A stretch of DNA of 42,861 nt from Thiomonas sp. (GTDB lineage: Bacteria > Pseudomonadota > Gammaproteobacteria > Burkholderiales > Burkholderiaceae_C), in NCBI GenBank assembly GCA_023255715.1, contig JAGDVQ010000128.1, forward strand, positions 22,840 through 65,700. The letters run 5' to 3'. The position numbers and the translations under genes were made by a program. Shown here in pieces: positions 1 to 8,852 of this stretch; position 1 is the stretch's first letter; each line of letters starts with the position of its first letter. The notes beneath the pieces were generated by a model, which saw only the letters and a program-made list of their open reading frames with translations, did not search any database and was not told the DNA's origin.

Positions 1-714
1 CAGCGCCTGGCCACCTTCGCCGCCGAGCGCTACGGTGGCGCCGCCGACGCGGTGCGCTTGCGCGGTGGACAGGTGCATGTCGGCGGCATCGCCCTGCCCT
101 TCGCCGATCTGGTGCAGCAGGCCTACGCGGCGCGGGTGCAGTTGTGGAGCGACGGCTTCTACGCCACGCCCGATCTGCACTGGGACGCCAAGACCCTCAC
201 TGGCCACCCGTTCTACTACTTCGCCTACGGCGCGGCGGCGAGCGAAGTGCTGGTGGACACCCTCACGGGCGAATGGCGGCTGCTGCGCGCCGACCTGCTG
301 CACGACGCCGGTCAGTCGCTCAACCCGGCCATCGACATCGGCCAGATCGAAGGGGCCTTCATCCAGGGCATGGGCTGGCTGACCATGGAAGAACTGGTGT
401 GGCATCCCAAGACCGGACTGCTGCTCACCCACGCCCCCAGCACTTACAAGATCCCCACAGCCAACGACTGCCCTGCGGTGCTGCGGACGGCCCTGTTCGA
501 CCATCCCAACCCCCAGCCCACCATCCACCGCTCCAAGGCCGTGGGCGAACCGCCACTGCTGCTGCCGTTCTCGGTGCTGCTGGCGATCCGCGATGCCATC
601 TCCTCAGTGGGAGAGCACCGCATCGACCCGCCGCTGCGCGCCCCGGCAACGCCCGAGGCCATTCTCGACGCGGTCGAGGCGGTGCGCGCGCAAGGCGCAG
701 CGGAGGCGACATGA
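1..714 (+). CDS. xdhB: Xanthine dehydrogenase molybdopterin-binding subunit, C-terminal part (5' truncated by window)
   Basis: Frame 1 open from base 1; ...DIGQIEGAFIQGMGWLTMEELVW...STYKIPTANDCP...SKAVGEPPLLLPFSVLLAIRDAI is typical of XdhB; followed by xdhC. Confidence 0.93.
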   Translation, partial: QRLATFAAERYGGAADAVRLRGGQVHVGGIALPFADLVQQAYAARVQLWSDGFYATPDLHWDAKTLTGHPFYYFAYGAAASEVLVDTLTGEWRLLRADLLHDAGQSLNPAIDIGQIEGAFIQGMGWLTMEELVWHPKTGLLLTHAPSTYKIPTANDCPAVLRTALFDHPNPQPTIHRSKAVGEPPLLLPFSVLLAIRDAISSVGEHRIDPPLRAPATPEAILDAVEAVRAQGAAEAT

Positions 715-1559
715 AACCGGAGCCGAACCCGGGTCTGCTGCAACAAGACGATGCACAACAGGCCCCTTGGGTGCGGGTCACCCTCAGCCGGGTGCGCGGC
801 TCCGCGCCGCGTGAACAGGGTGCGTGCATGCTGGTTGGCGCCACGCGCACGAGCGGCAGCATTGGCGGCGGGCATCTGGAATTCCGCGCCATCGCGACCG
901 CGCGGCAGTTGCGCGCGCGCTGGATCGCGAGCGAGCCGCCCGTGCCGCATGTGGAAAGCCACGCGCTCGGCCCCGCACTCGGGCAATGCTGCGGCGGCCA
1001 GGTCGAGCTGCACTACGAAATCGCCGCCAGCGCTGCGCTGCCCTCGCCCACTCCGCTGTTCCATCTGCAGCTCTTTGGTGCGGGTCATGTCGGCCGGGCG
1101 TTGGTGCGGGCACTGCGCCCGCTGCCCTGCCACATCGACTGGATCGACGAGCGCGAGCAGGAATTTCCGCCGGATGCCCTCGCTCCCGAGCCCGAGCACC
1201 CATGGACGTCCACCCTGCGCGCGCTGGCGGTGGACGCCCCCGAAGCCGAAATCGCCACCGCCCCGCCCGGCGCCTTCTATCTGGTGATGACCCACAGCCA
1301 CGATCTCGACTTTCGCCTGGGCGAAGTCATCCTGCGGCGATCAGACATTGGCTGGTTCGGACTGATCGGCTCGGCCACCAAGCGCGCGCGCTTCCTGCGC
1401 CGCTGGCGCGATCGCGGCGTTGCGGAAACCGCGCTGCAGCGGCTGGTCTGCCCGATCGGTATTTCCGGCATCGTCGGGAAGGCGCCAGAGATCATTGCCG
1501 CGTCGGTGGCGGCGCAGTTGCTGCTGGTGGCGTCCCAGATCCGCTCGTGCGCCGCCTGA
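711..1559 (+). CDS. xdhC: Xanthine dehydrogenase accessory protein XdhC
   Basis: MKPEPNPG...TSGSIGGGHLEFRA...LFGAGHVGRALV...GLIGSATKRARF...IGKAPEIIAASVAAQLL; ATGA overlap with the xdhB stop. Confidence 0.92.
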   Translation: MKPEPNPGLLQQDDAQQAPWVRVTLSRVRGSAPREQGACMLVGATRTSGSIGGGHLEFRAIATARQLRARWIASEPPVPHVESHALGPALGQCCGGQVELHYEIAASAALPSPTPLFHLQLFGAGHVGRALVRALRPLPCHIDWIDEREQEFPPDALAPEPEHPWTSTLRALAVDAPEAEIATAPPGAFYLVMTHSHDLDFRLGEVILRRSDIGWFGLIGSATKRARFLRRWRDRGVAETALQRLVCPIGISGIVGKAPEIIAASVAAQLLLVASQIRSCAA

Positions 1560-1568
1560 GCGGGCCGG

Positions 1569-3410
1569 TCAGTCCTTGAGCAACTCCGCGTTGCGCACCG
1601 CACCCTTGTCGGCGCTGGTCACCAGTTTGGCGTAAGCCCTGAGCGCCTGGCTGACCTTGCGTGCGCGCGGGGCAGCGGGCTTCCAGCCGCGGGCATCCTG
1701 CTCGGCGCGGCGGCGGGCCAGTTCCTCATCGCTCACATCCACGCGCACCACGCGGTTCGGAATGTCGATCACGATGCGATCGCCGGTGCGCACCAGACCG
1801 ATGGCGCCGCCTTCTGCCGCCTCGGGCGAGACATGGCCGATCGACAGCCCGGCGGTGCCACCGGAAAAACGCCCGTCGGTGATCAGCGCGCAGACCTTGC
1901 CCAGGCCCTTGGATTTGAGATAGCTCGTCGGGTAGAGCATTTCCTGCATGCCGGGGCCGCCGCGCGGGCCTTCGTAGCGGATGACCACCACGTCGCCCGG
2001 CTTGATCTGCCCGCCCAGAATGGCATCCACCGCCGCGTCCTGGCTTTCCAGCACCACCGCGGGGCCGGAGAAGGTGAGGATGCTCTTGTCCACCCCTGCG
2101 GTCTTGACGATGCAGCCGCGCTCGGCCAGATTGCCGAACAGCACGGCCAGACCGCCGTCTGTGCTGTAGGCGTGTTCCAGATTGCGGATGCAACCCGCCG
2201 CGCGGTCGAGGTCCAGCGTGTCATAGCGGCAGCTCTGCGAGAACGCCTTTGTGCTGCGCACCCCGGCGGGGCCGGCGCGGTAGAAAATCTGCACCGCATC
2301 GGCAGGCTGGCGCGCCACGTCCCAGGTGTCGAGCGCTGCCCCCAGCGTCGGCGCATGGACCGTGGGCACGCGGGTATCGAGCAGCCCGGCGCGATCGAGC
2401 TCGCCCAGAATGGCCATCACCCCCCCGGCGCGGTGCACGTCTTCGAGGTGGAAATGGCTGGATGGCGCAACCTTGCACAGCGTGGGCACCTTGCGCGACA
2501 GCCGGTCGATGTCGGCCATGCCAAAGTCCACGCCGCCTTCCTGTGCCGCAGCCAGGAGGTGCAGCACGGTATTGGTCGAGCCGCCCATCGCGATGTCCAG
2601 CGACATGGCGTTCTCGAACGCCGCCTTGCACGCAATGCTGCGCGGCAGCACGCTCTCGTCATTGCCTTCGTAGTAGCGCCGCGCCAGTTCGACGATGGTG
2701 CGCCCGGCACGGCGGAACAGTTGCTCGCGATCGGCATGCGTGGCCACCAGCGAGCCATTGCCCGGCAGCGACAGGCCCAGCGCCTCGGTCAGGCAGTTCA
2801 TCGAGTTGGCGGTGAACATGCCAGAGCACGAGCCGCAGGTCGGGCAGGCGGAACGTTCGATCGACTGCACATCGTCGTCCGACACCTTGTCGTCGGCGGC
2901 GGCGACCATCGCGTCGATCAGGTCGAGCGAAATCACCTTGCCGGCCAGCCGGGTTTTGCCAGCCTCCATCGGCCCGCCCGAGACGAACACCACCGGGATG
3001 TTCAGCCGCAGCGCGGCCATCAGCATGCCGGGGGTGATCTTGTCGCAGTTGGAAATGCACACCAGCGCGTCGGCGGTGTGTGCATTGCACATGTATTCGA
3101 CGCTGTCGGCAATGATGTCGCGCGACGGCAGGCTGTAGAGCATGCCGTCATGCCCCATCGCAATGCCGTCATCCACCGCAATGGTGTTGAACTCCTTGCC
3201 CACCCCGCCGGCCTTCTCGATTTCCTCGATGACCAACTGCCCGAGGTTCTGCAGATGCACATGGCCGGGGACGAACTGGGTGAAGGAATTGGCCACGGCA
3301 ATGATGGGCTTGCCGAAGTCGCCATCCTGCATGCCGGTGGCGCGCCACAGCGCGCGGGCCCCGGCCATGTTGCGGCCGGCTGTGCTGGTACGGGAACGGT
3401 AGGCGGGCAT
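1569..3410 (-). CDS. ilvD: Dihydroxy-acid dehydratase
   Basis: 613 aa; [27 protein letters not shown]...[32 protein letters not shown]...[31 protein letters not shown]. Confidence 0.97.
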   Translation of the reverse strand: MPAYRSRTSTAGRNMAGARALWRATGMQDGDFGKPIIAVANSFTQFVPGHVHLQNLGQLVIEEIEKAGGVGKEFNTIAVDDGIAMGHDGMLYSLPSRDIIADSVEYMCNAHTADALVCISNCDKITPGMLMAALRLNIPVVFVSGGPMEAGKTRLAGKVISLDLIDAMVAAADDKVSDDDVQSIERSACPTCGSCSGMFTANSMNCLTEALGLSLPGNGSLVATHADREQLFRRAGRTIVELARRYYEGNDESVLPRSIACKAAFENAMSLDIAMGGSTNTVLHLLAAAQEGGVDFGMADIDRLSRKVPTLCKVAPSSHFHLEDVHRAGGVMAILGELDRAGLLDTRVPTVHAPTLGAALDTWDVARQPADAVQIFYRAGPAGVRSTKAFSQSCRYDTLDLDRAAGCIRNLEHAYSTDGGLAVLFGNLAERGCIVKTAGVDKSILTFSGPAVVLESQDAAVDAILGGQIKPGDVVVIRYEGPRGGPGMQEMLYPTSYLKSKGLGKVCALITDGRFSGGTAGLSIGHVSPEAAEGGAIGLVRTGDRIVIDIPNRVVRVDVSDEELARRRAEQDARGWKPAAPRARKVSQALRAYAKLVTSADKGAVRNAELLKD

Positions 3411-3517
3411 GGGGCGGTTCTCCTGCGTGGAATGATGGATACGGACCGAGATTGTCCGAACCCTCGGCTATATTGAACAATACATTTTCGATTGTGGCGC
3501 CATACGTCAGACGAATC

Positions 3518-4417
3518 ATGGAACTGCGGCAGCTCCGGTACTTCATCACCATTGCGGAACAGGGCAGCTTCTCGCGGGCGGCCGAGCGACTGCATGTGTC
3601 GCAGCCCCCGCTGTCGACCCAGATCAAGGCGCTCGAGGATGAGCTCGGCGCGCGGCTGCTGGAGCGCAGCAATCGCGGCGTGGCGCTCACACCATCCGGG
3701 GCGGCCTTTTTCGAGGACATCCGCTCCGTTCTCGCCCAGCTGGAACACGCCGTGGGGCGGGTGCGGCAATGCGAGCGCGGCGATGTCGGCACGCTGTCCA
3801 TCGGCTTTGTCTCCATTGCCGACTTCGGCATCCTGCCCCCGACGCTCAAGAGTTTCCGCGCACACTACCCGCAGGTGGACGTGCAACTGCACGAACTCAC
3901 GACCGATGCCCAGATCCGCGAACTGCGCGCCGCAGAGCTCGATCTCGGCATCGGCCTTGCCCCGGTGGACGAACCTGGGTTGACCTTCACCAGCCTGCTG
4001 CACGAGCCACTGATCCTCGCCGCCCCGACGGCGCACCCCGCTGTGCAGAGCAGCGGCGCAGTCGATCTGCACGTCCTCGCCAAGGAACCTTTCATCGTGC
4101 CGCCCCGCAGCATCGGCCCCGGCCTGTACGACCTCACGCTCAGCCTGTGTCAGGCCGCCGGATTTGCGCCCCGCATCACCCAGCATGCGCGGCAGATGCA
4201 GACGGTCATCGGACTGGTCTCGTGCGGCATGGGCGTGGCCCTTGTGCCGGCCTCGCTGCGTCACCTCAAGCGTGCCGGCGTGCAGTACCGGCCACTGCTC
4301 GGCAAGCCTTCCACCATCGAGCTCGGCATCCTGCAGCCCATCCAGACGCCCAACCCCCTGCGGGACAACTTCATCCACAGCCTGCGCGAAGCGGCCCAGC
4401 GCCTGGCGCAGACGTGA
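3518..4417 (+). CDS. LysR-family transcriptional regulator
   Basis: MELRQLRYFITIAEQGSFSRAAERLHVSQPPLSTQIKALEDELGARLLERS HTH; divergent from ilvD; start chosen at the internal ATG of the 3452 ORF. Confidence 0.92.
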   Translation: MELRQLRYFITIAEQGSFSRAAERLHVSQPPLSTQIKALEDELGARLLERSNRGVALTPSGAAFFEDIRSVLAQLEHAVGRVRQCERGDVGTLSIGFVSIADFGILPPTLKSFRAHYPQVDVQLHELTTDAQIRELRAAELDLGIGLAPVDEPGLTFTSLLHEPLILAAPTAHPAVQSSGAVDLHVLAKEPFIVPPRSIGPGLYDLTLSLCQAAGFAPRITQHARQMQTVIGLVSCGMGVALVPASLRHLKRAGVQYRPLLGKPSTIELGILQPIQTPNPLRDNFIHSLREAAQRLAQT

Positions 4418-4520
4418 GGGGGTGCGCAAGGCCATCCCATCCCTTTGAGCAGAATCAACACGCAATTCCTAGAATACCGATCTGGACCCGTGCAACCGCC
4501 ACTCACTCAAGGAGAAGCCC

Positions 4521-5102
4521 ATGCAACACGAACTGCCCCCCCTGCCCTTCGCTCCCGACGCGCTCGCACCGCACATGTCGCGCGAGACGCTGGAATACCA
4601 CCACGGCAAGCACCATCAGGCGTATGTCAACAACACCAACAATCTGATCAAAGGCACCGAGTTCGAGTCCATGCCGCTCGAAGACATCATCAAGAAATCC
4701 AGCGGCGGCATTTTCAATAACAGCGCCCAGGTGTGGAACCACACTTTCTTCTGGAACTGCCTCAAACCCAACGGGGGCGGCGAGCCCAAGGGCGCGCTGG
4801 CTGCGGCGATCAACGCCAAGTGGGGCAGCTACGCCGCGTTCAAGGAAGCGTTCCACAAATCTGCCGTCGGCAATTTCGGCTCCGGCTGGACCTGGCTGGT
4901 CAAAAAGCCCGACGGCACGGTGGACATCGTCAACACGTCGAACGGCCAAACCCCGCTGACCACTGCCGACAAGGCCCTGCTCACGGTCGACGTGTGGGAG
5001 CACGCCTATTACATCGACTACCGCAACCGTCGCCCTGACTTTGTCACCACCTTTCTCGACAAACTGGCGAACTGGGACTTTGCCGAGAAAAATTTCGGCT
5101 GA
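4521..5102 (+). CDS. sodB: Superoxide dismutase, Fe type
   Basis: [40 protein letters not shown]...[18 protein letters not shown]...[22 protein letters not shown]. Confidence 0.96.
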   Translation: MQHELPPLPFAPDALAPHMSRETLEYHHGKHHQAYVNNTNNLIKGTEFESMPLEDIIKKSSGGIFNNSAQVWNHTFFWNCLKPNGGGEPKGALAAAINAKWGSYAAFKEAFHKSAVGNFGSGWTWLVKKPDGTVDIVNTSNGQTPLTTADKALLTVDVWEHAYYIDYRNRRPDFVTTFLDKLANWDFAEKNFG

Positions 5103-5125
5103 GCTGCGCTGACAGTGCTCGAAAG

Positions 5126-5147
5126 GCCCGCTGATGCGGGCTTTTTT
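5126..5147 (+). terminator. Rho-independent terminator after sodB
   Basis: GCCCGC-TGAT-GCGGGC stem followed by TTTTTT. Confidence 0.85.
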
Positions 5148-5302
5148 CTGCCCGGTCTGAAGATTCTTGCCGAGTGTTCACACCGTTGATCAGGTTTCTT
5201 GCACTCGATTACATTGGAATCATTCAAGCAGGCCGTGCAGTCCCTCCGCGCTGTGTTTCGCGTGGATCGCACAAACGGTTCACATTCCCACAGCCAACCG
5301 TC

Positions 5303-7435
5303 ATGTCGACTCTCCCCCTGCGCACCTTGCCGCTTGCCGCAACCCTGCCGCCCGACTGGCGCGAGCAGGTTCGCGCCGCATTCCACGCCACCTTCGATCG
5401 CTACGAGTCGCTGTTTCAACTGCTGCAAGGCGACGAGGCGTATTTCAAAAAACCCATCGCGCTGCGTCACCCGCTGATTTTCTACCTCGGCCACACCGCC
5501 ACCTTTTTCATCAACAAGTTCGTCCTCGCCGGGATCCTTGAGCAACGCATCGACCCGCAGCTGGAGTCGATGTTCGCAGTCGGCGTCGACGAAATGAGCT
5601 GGGACGATCTGGACGAGGCGCACTACGACTGGCCGCCGGTGCAGGCGGTCTGGGACTACCGGGCCAGGGCGCGCGAGCTGATCGACGGCGTCATCTCCCG
5701 CCTGCCGCTCGACCTGAGCGACGGCTGGTGGAACAGCCCCTGGTGGGTGGTGATGATGGGGATCGAGCACGAGCGCATCCATTTGGAGACCTCCTCGGTG
5801 CTGATCCGCCAGCACGCGCTGCGCTACGTCAAGCCGCATCCGGACTGGCAGCCTTGCCGCGATGCCGGCGAGCCGCCCCAGCCCGAGCTGGTGCCGATCG
5901 CCGCGCGGCAGTTTCGCCTCGGGCGCGACCGGCGCGACCCGCAGTTCTACGGCTGGGACAATGAATTCGGCGTGCACGAGGCGCGCACCGCAGCGTTTCA
6001 AACCGGGCGCACCCTGGTGTCCAACCGCGAATTCCTCGCTTTTGTCGAGGCCGGCGCCTACCGCGACGACGCCGTCTGGAGCGAAGAAGGGCTGGCTTGG
6101 CGGCGCTTCGCCCAGGCCGAACATCCGACCTTCTGGGTGCGCGGCGCGGACGGCTGGCGGCTGCGCCTGCTCGCCGAGGAAGTGCCGATGCCGTGGGACT
6201 GGCCGGTCGAGACCAATTTTCACGAGGCCAAGGCGTTTTGCAACTGGATGGCGCGGCAAACCGGCCTGCCGTACCGTTTGCCCACCGAGGACGAATGGCA
6301 CGCGATTCGGCTGCAGGCCGGCGTGCCCGATGCGCCGCAACCCGTGCCCGCGGCGGCAAACATCGAGCTCGACCATTTCGCCTCCAGCTGCCCGGTGACG
6401 CGGTTTGCGCACGGCGAGCTGTTCGACGTCATCGGCAACGTCTGGCAGTGGTGCGAGACCTGCACCTACCCGTTCGACGGCTTCGAGGTGCACCCGGTGT
6501 ACGACGACTTCACCACTCCGACCTTCGACGACCGCCACGCGATCCTCAAAGGCGGATCGTGGATTTCCTGCGGCAATGAAGCGCTGCCTGGATCGCGCTA
6601 TGCATTCCGCCGGCACTTTTTCCAGCACGCCGGGTTTCGCTACGTGATCAGCGACGCGCCGGTGCCGCAGCTGGCAAGCAGCTATTACGAAACCGACGCG
6701 CAGGTCGCGCAATACTGCGAGTTTCACTGGGGTCAGGAATATTTTGGCGTGCCCAACTTCCCCAAGGCGCTTGCCGAGTCGTGCGTGCAGGCGATGCAAG
6801 GCCAGCCGATGCGCCGCGCGCTCGACCTGGGCTGCGCCACCGGCCGGGCGAGCTTCGAGCTGGCGCGACATTTCGAGCACGTGACGGGAATCGATTTTTC
6901 CGCGCGTTTCATCGGCATCGGCCATCAGCTCGCTGCGCAGGGGCGTATTCGCTACACCCTGTTCGATGAAGGCGAGCTCGCCAGTTACCACGAGCATGGC
7001 CTGGCCGAACACGGTCTGAGCGATTGCGTCGCGCGCACCGAATTTTTCCAGGGCGATGCGTGCAATCTCAAACCGGTCTACACCGGTTACGACCTCATCC
7101 TCGCCGCCAACCTGATCGACCGGCTTTACGAGCCGGCGCTGTTTTTGCGCGAGGTGCACCAGCGCATCGTCCCCGGCGGACTGCTTGCGATCACCTCGCC
7201 CTATACCTGGCTGACCGAATTCACCAAGCGCGAACACTGGATCGGCGGTTTCAAAAAGGACGGCGAAAACTTCACCACCCTCGACGGCCTGCACGCGCTG
7301 CTCGATGCGCACTTCGAGCGCATCGCGCCGCCACGCGACCTGCCCTTCGTCATCCGCGAGACCGCACGCAAGTTCCAGCACAGTCTCTCGCAGCTCACGC
7401 TGTGGCGGCGCCGCACCGATCCGGGGAGCGCATAG
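5303..7435 (+). CDS. ovoA: 5-histidylcysteine sulfoxide synthase / 4-mercaptohistidine N1-methyltransferase (ovothiol biosynthesis)
   Basis: DinB-like and FGE-like domains with the iron-binding motif HERIHLE (HX3HXE), GNVWQWCETCTYPF, KGGSWISCGNEA, then a C-terminal SAM methyltransferase domain (ALDLGCATGRASFELARHFEHVTGIDFS). Confidence 0.93.
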   Translation: MSTLPLRTLPLAATLPPDWREQVRAAFHATFDRYESLFQLLQGDEAYFKKPIALRHPLIFYLGHTATFFINKFVLAGILEQRIDPQLESMFAVGVDEMSWDDLDEAHYDWPPVQAVWDYRARARELIDGVISRLPLDLSDGWWNSPWWVVMMGIEHERIHLETSSVLIRQHALRYVKPHPDWQPCRDAGEPPQPELVPIAARQFRLGRDRRDPQFYGWDNEFGVHEARTAAFQTGRTLVSNREFLAFVEAGAYRDDAVWSEEGLAWRRFAQAEHPTFWVRGADGWRLRLLAEEVPMPWDWPVETNFHEAKAFCNWMARQTGLPYRLPTEDEWHAIRLQAGVPDAPQPVPAAANIELDHFASSCPVTRFAHGELFDVIGNVWQWCETCTYPFDGFEVHPVYDDFTTPTFDDRHAILKGGSWISCGNEALPGSRYAFRRHFFQHAGFRYVISDAPVPQLASSYYETDAQVAQYCEFHWGQEYFGVPNFPKALAESCVQAMQGQPMRRALDLGCATGRASFELARHFEHVTGIDFSARFIGIGHQLAAQGRIRYTLFDEGELASYHEHGLAEHGLSDCVARTEFFQGDACNLKPVYTGYDLILAANLIDRLYEPALFLREVHQRIVPGGLLAITSPYTWLTEFTKREHWIGGFKKDGENFTTLDGLHALLDAHFERIAPPRDLPFVIRETARKFQHSLSQLTLWRRRTDPGSA

Positions 7436-8541
7436 TGACCGCGCCCGACATGGCCGACCGCGCGCAAGGCGCGCTGCTCGGCGCGTTCATCGGCGAGGCG
7501 CTGGGCGTCGGCCCGCACTGGGTGTACGACCTCGACCAGCTGCGCGCCGATTTCGGCCCATGGATCGACGACTACACCGCGCCACGCCCGGGGCGCTACC
7601 ACGCCGGATTGCGCGCGGGCGACTCGTCGCAGCCCGGCTTTTTGCTTGAACTCACACTGCAAAGCCTGGTGGCATGCGGCGGATACGATGAGACCGACTT
7701 TTGCCGGCGCATCGACACCGAGTTTTTCCCGCTGATCGACGGCACGCCGCACAGCGGCCCCGGCGGCTACACCAGCCAGTCGATGCGCGAGGCCTGGCGC
7801 AAGCGGGTGCAGCAGGGTCTGCCCTGGGGTCGGGTCGGCGGTCTGGCTGACAACACCGAGGCCGCCGAGCGCACGCTGGCGATCGCGGTGCGCTATGCCC
7901 CCGATCTGGGCGCAGTCGCCCGGCATGTCGCAGCCAACGCGGCATTGACCCAGATCGATCCGACCGTGCTGGCGATGACCACCGCCTACGGCTGTGTGCT
8001 CGCGCTGCTGGTGCAGGGCGAGCCACTCGATGCGGCGATTTCCGCCAAACTGCTCGCCCGCGTGCACCGCGGCGAGCTGCCGTTTCACCACGTCACCGAT
8101 GCCGCGCTGGACGCAGTTCCGACGGGCGCCGAGCGCACGGCGCAGCCGGGCGAGTTCGCCTCGCCCGATGCGCTGCTCACCGCGGGAAGCATTGCGCGCG
8201 CGGCGCACGACCCCGATGTGCGCATCGACCCGGCGTGGAAAGTGTCGCTTGTCTACGGCATGCCGTGCGCGGTCTATCACCAATTCCCTGCGGCCTACTA
8301 TCTCGCCGCGCGCTTTGCCGACGATTTCGAAAGCGCCGTGCTGCACGCGGTCAACGGCGGCGGGCAAAACCAGGCGCGCGCGATGCTCACCGGCGCGCTG
8401 CTTGGTGCGCAGGTCGGACTGTCAGGAATCCCGCAGCGCTTCATCGACGGCTTGTTGTGCGCGCCGCGCGTGCTGCCGCTGAGCGCACGGCTTGCCGAGC
8501 AAGTCACACGCGCAAGCAAGCTGACACCCCGCGCACCCTGA
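7435..8541 (+). CDS. ADP-ribosylglycohydrolase (DraG/ARH)-family-like protein, apparently lacking canonical metal-binding Asp residues
   Basis: GTG start overlaps the ovoA TAG stop; VTAPDMADRAQGALLGAFIGEALGVGPHWVYD... and NGGGQNQARAMLTGALLGAQVGL match the ARH architecture. Confidence 0.8.
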   Translation: MTAPDMADRAQGALLGAFIGEALGVGPHWVYDLDQLRADFGPWIDDYTAPRPGRYHAGLRAGDSSQPGFLLELTLQSLVACGGYDETDFCRRIDTEFFPLIDGTPHSGPGGYTSQSMREAWRKRVQQGLPWGRVGGLADNTEAAERTLAIAVRYAPDLGAVARHVAANAALTQIDPTVLAMTTAYGCVLALLVQGEPLDAAISAKLLARVHRGELPFHHVTDAALDAVPTGAERTAQPGEFASPDALLTAGSIARAAHDPDVRIDPAWKVSLVYGMPCAVYHQFPAAYYLAARFADDFESAVLHAVNGGGQNQARAMLTGALLGAQVGLSGIPQRFIDGLLCAPRVLPLSARLAEQVTRASKLTPRAP

Positions 8542-8675
8542 CGCGCCCGCTGGGGATGGTGTTCAAAATCGCCTGAACGCCGCTGCGACGGAACCATGAA
8601 GGCCAGGAGATGATTTCTGTCAGGGGTTGCATCCCGCCAAATCCCTACATGGCCCCTACACGAACGCCGCGCAAC

Positions 8676-8703
8676 AAAAAGCCCCGCGGGTGCGGCGGGG
8701 CTA
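8676..8703 (-). terminator. Rho-independent terminator downstream of tRNA-His
   Basis: Minus strand: AGCCCCGC...GCGGGGCT stem followed by TTTTTG. Confidence 0.7.
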
Positions 8704-8721
8704 AGTGTTTGAATTCATTGG

Positions 8722-8795
8722 GGTGGCTGATGGGACTCGAACCCACGACAACAGGAATCACAATCCTGGACTCTACCAACTGAGCTACAGCCACC
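8722..8795 (-). tRNA. tRNA-His (anticodon GTG)
   Basis: Minus strand GGTGGCTGTAGCTCAGTTGGTAGAGTCCAGGATTGTGATTCCTG...GGTTCGAGTCCCATCAGCCACC; anticodon GTG; complete cloverleaf. Confidence 0.95.
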
Positions 8796-8852
8796 ACAGA
8801 AAAACGAACATTCTACACCAGAGCGACTTGCTGGCCTGGTGCGACGAGTGGG

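Noticed and set aside
1833-3476. 547-aa plus-strand ORF
   Set aside because: Antisense to ilvD; composition typical of a shadow ORF.
5018-7381. 787-aa minus-strand ORF
   Set aside because: Shadow frame opposite ovoA; no recognizable domain.
8600-8675. Possible phage/ICE attachment remnant next to tRNA-His (CCCTACATGGCCCCTACA)
   Set aside because: No integrase, no second tRNA-end repeat and no cargo; too short to support.
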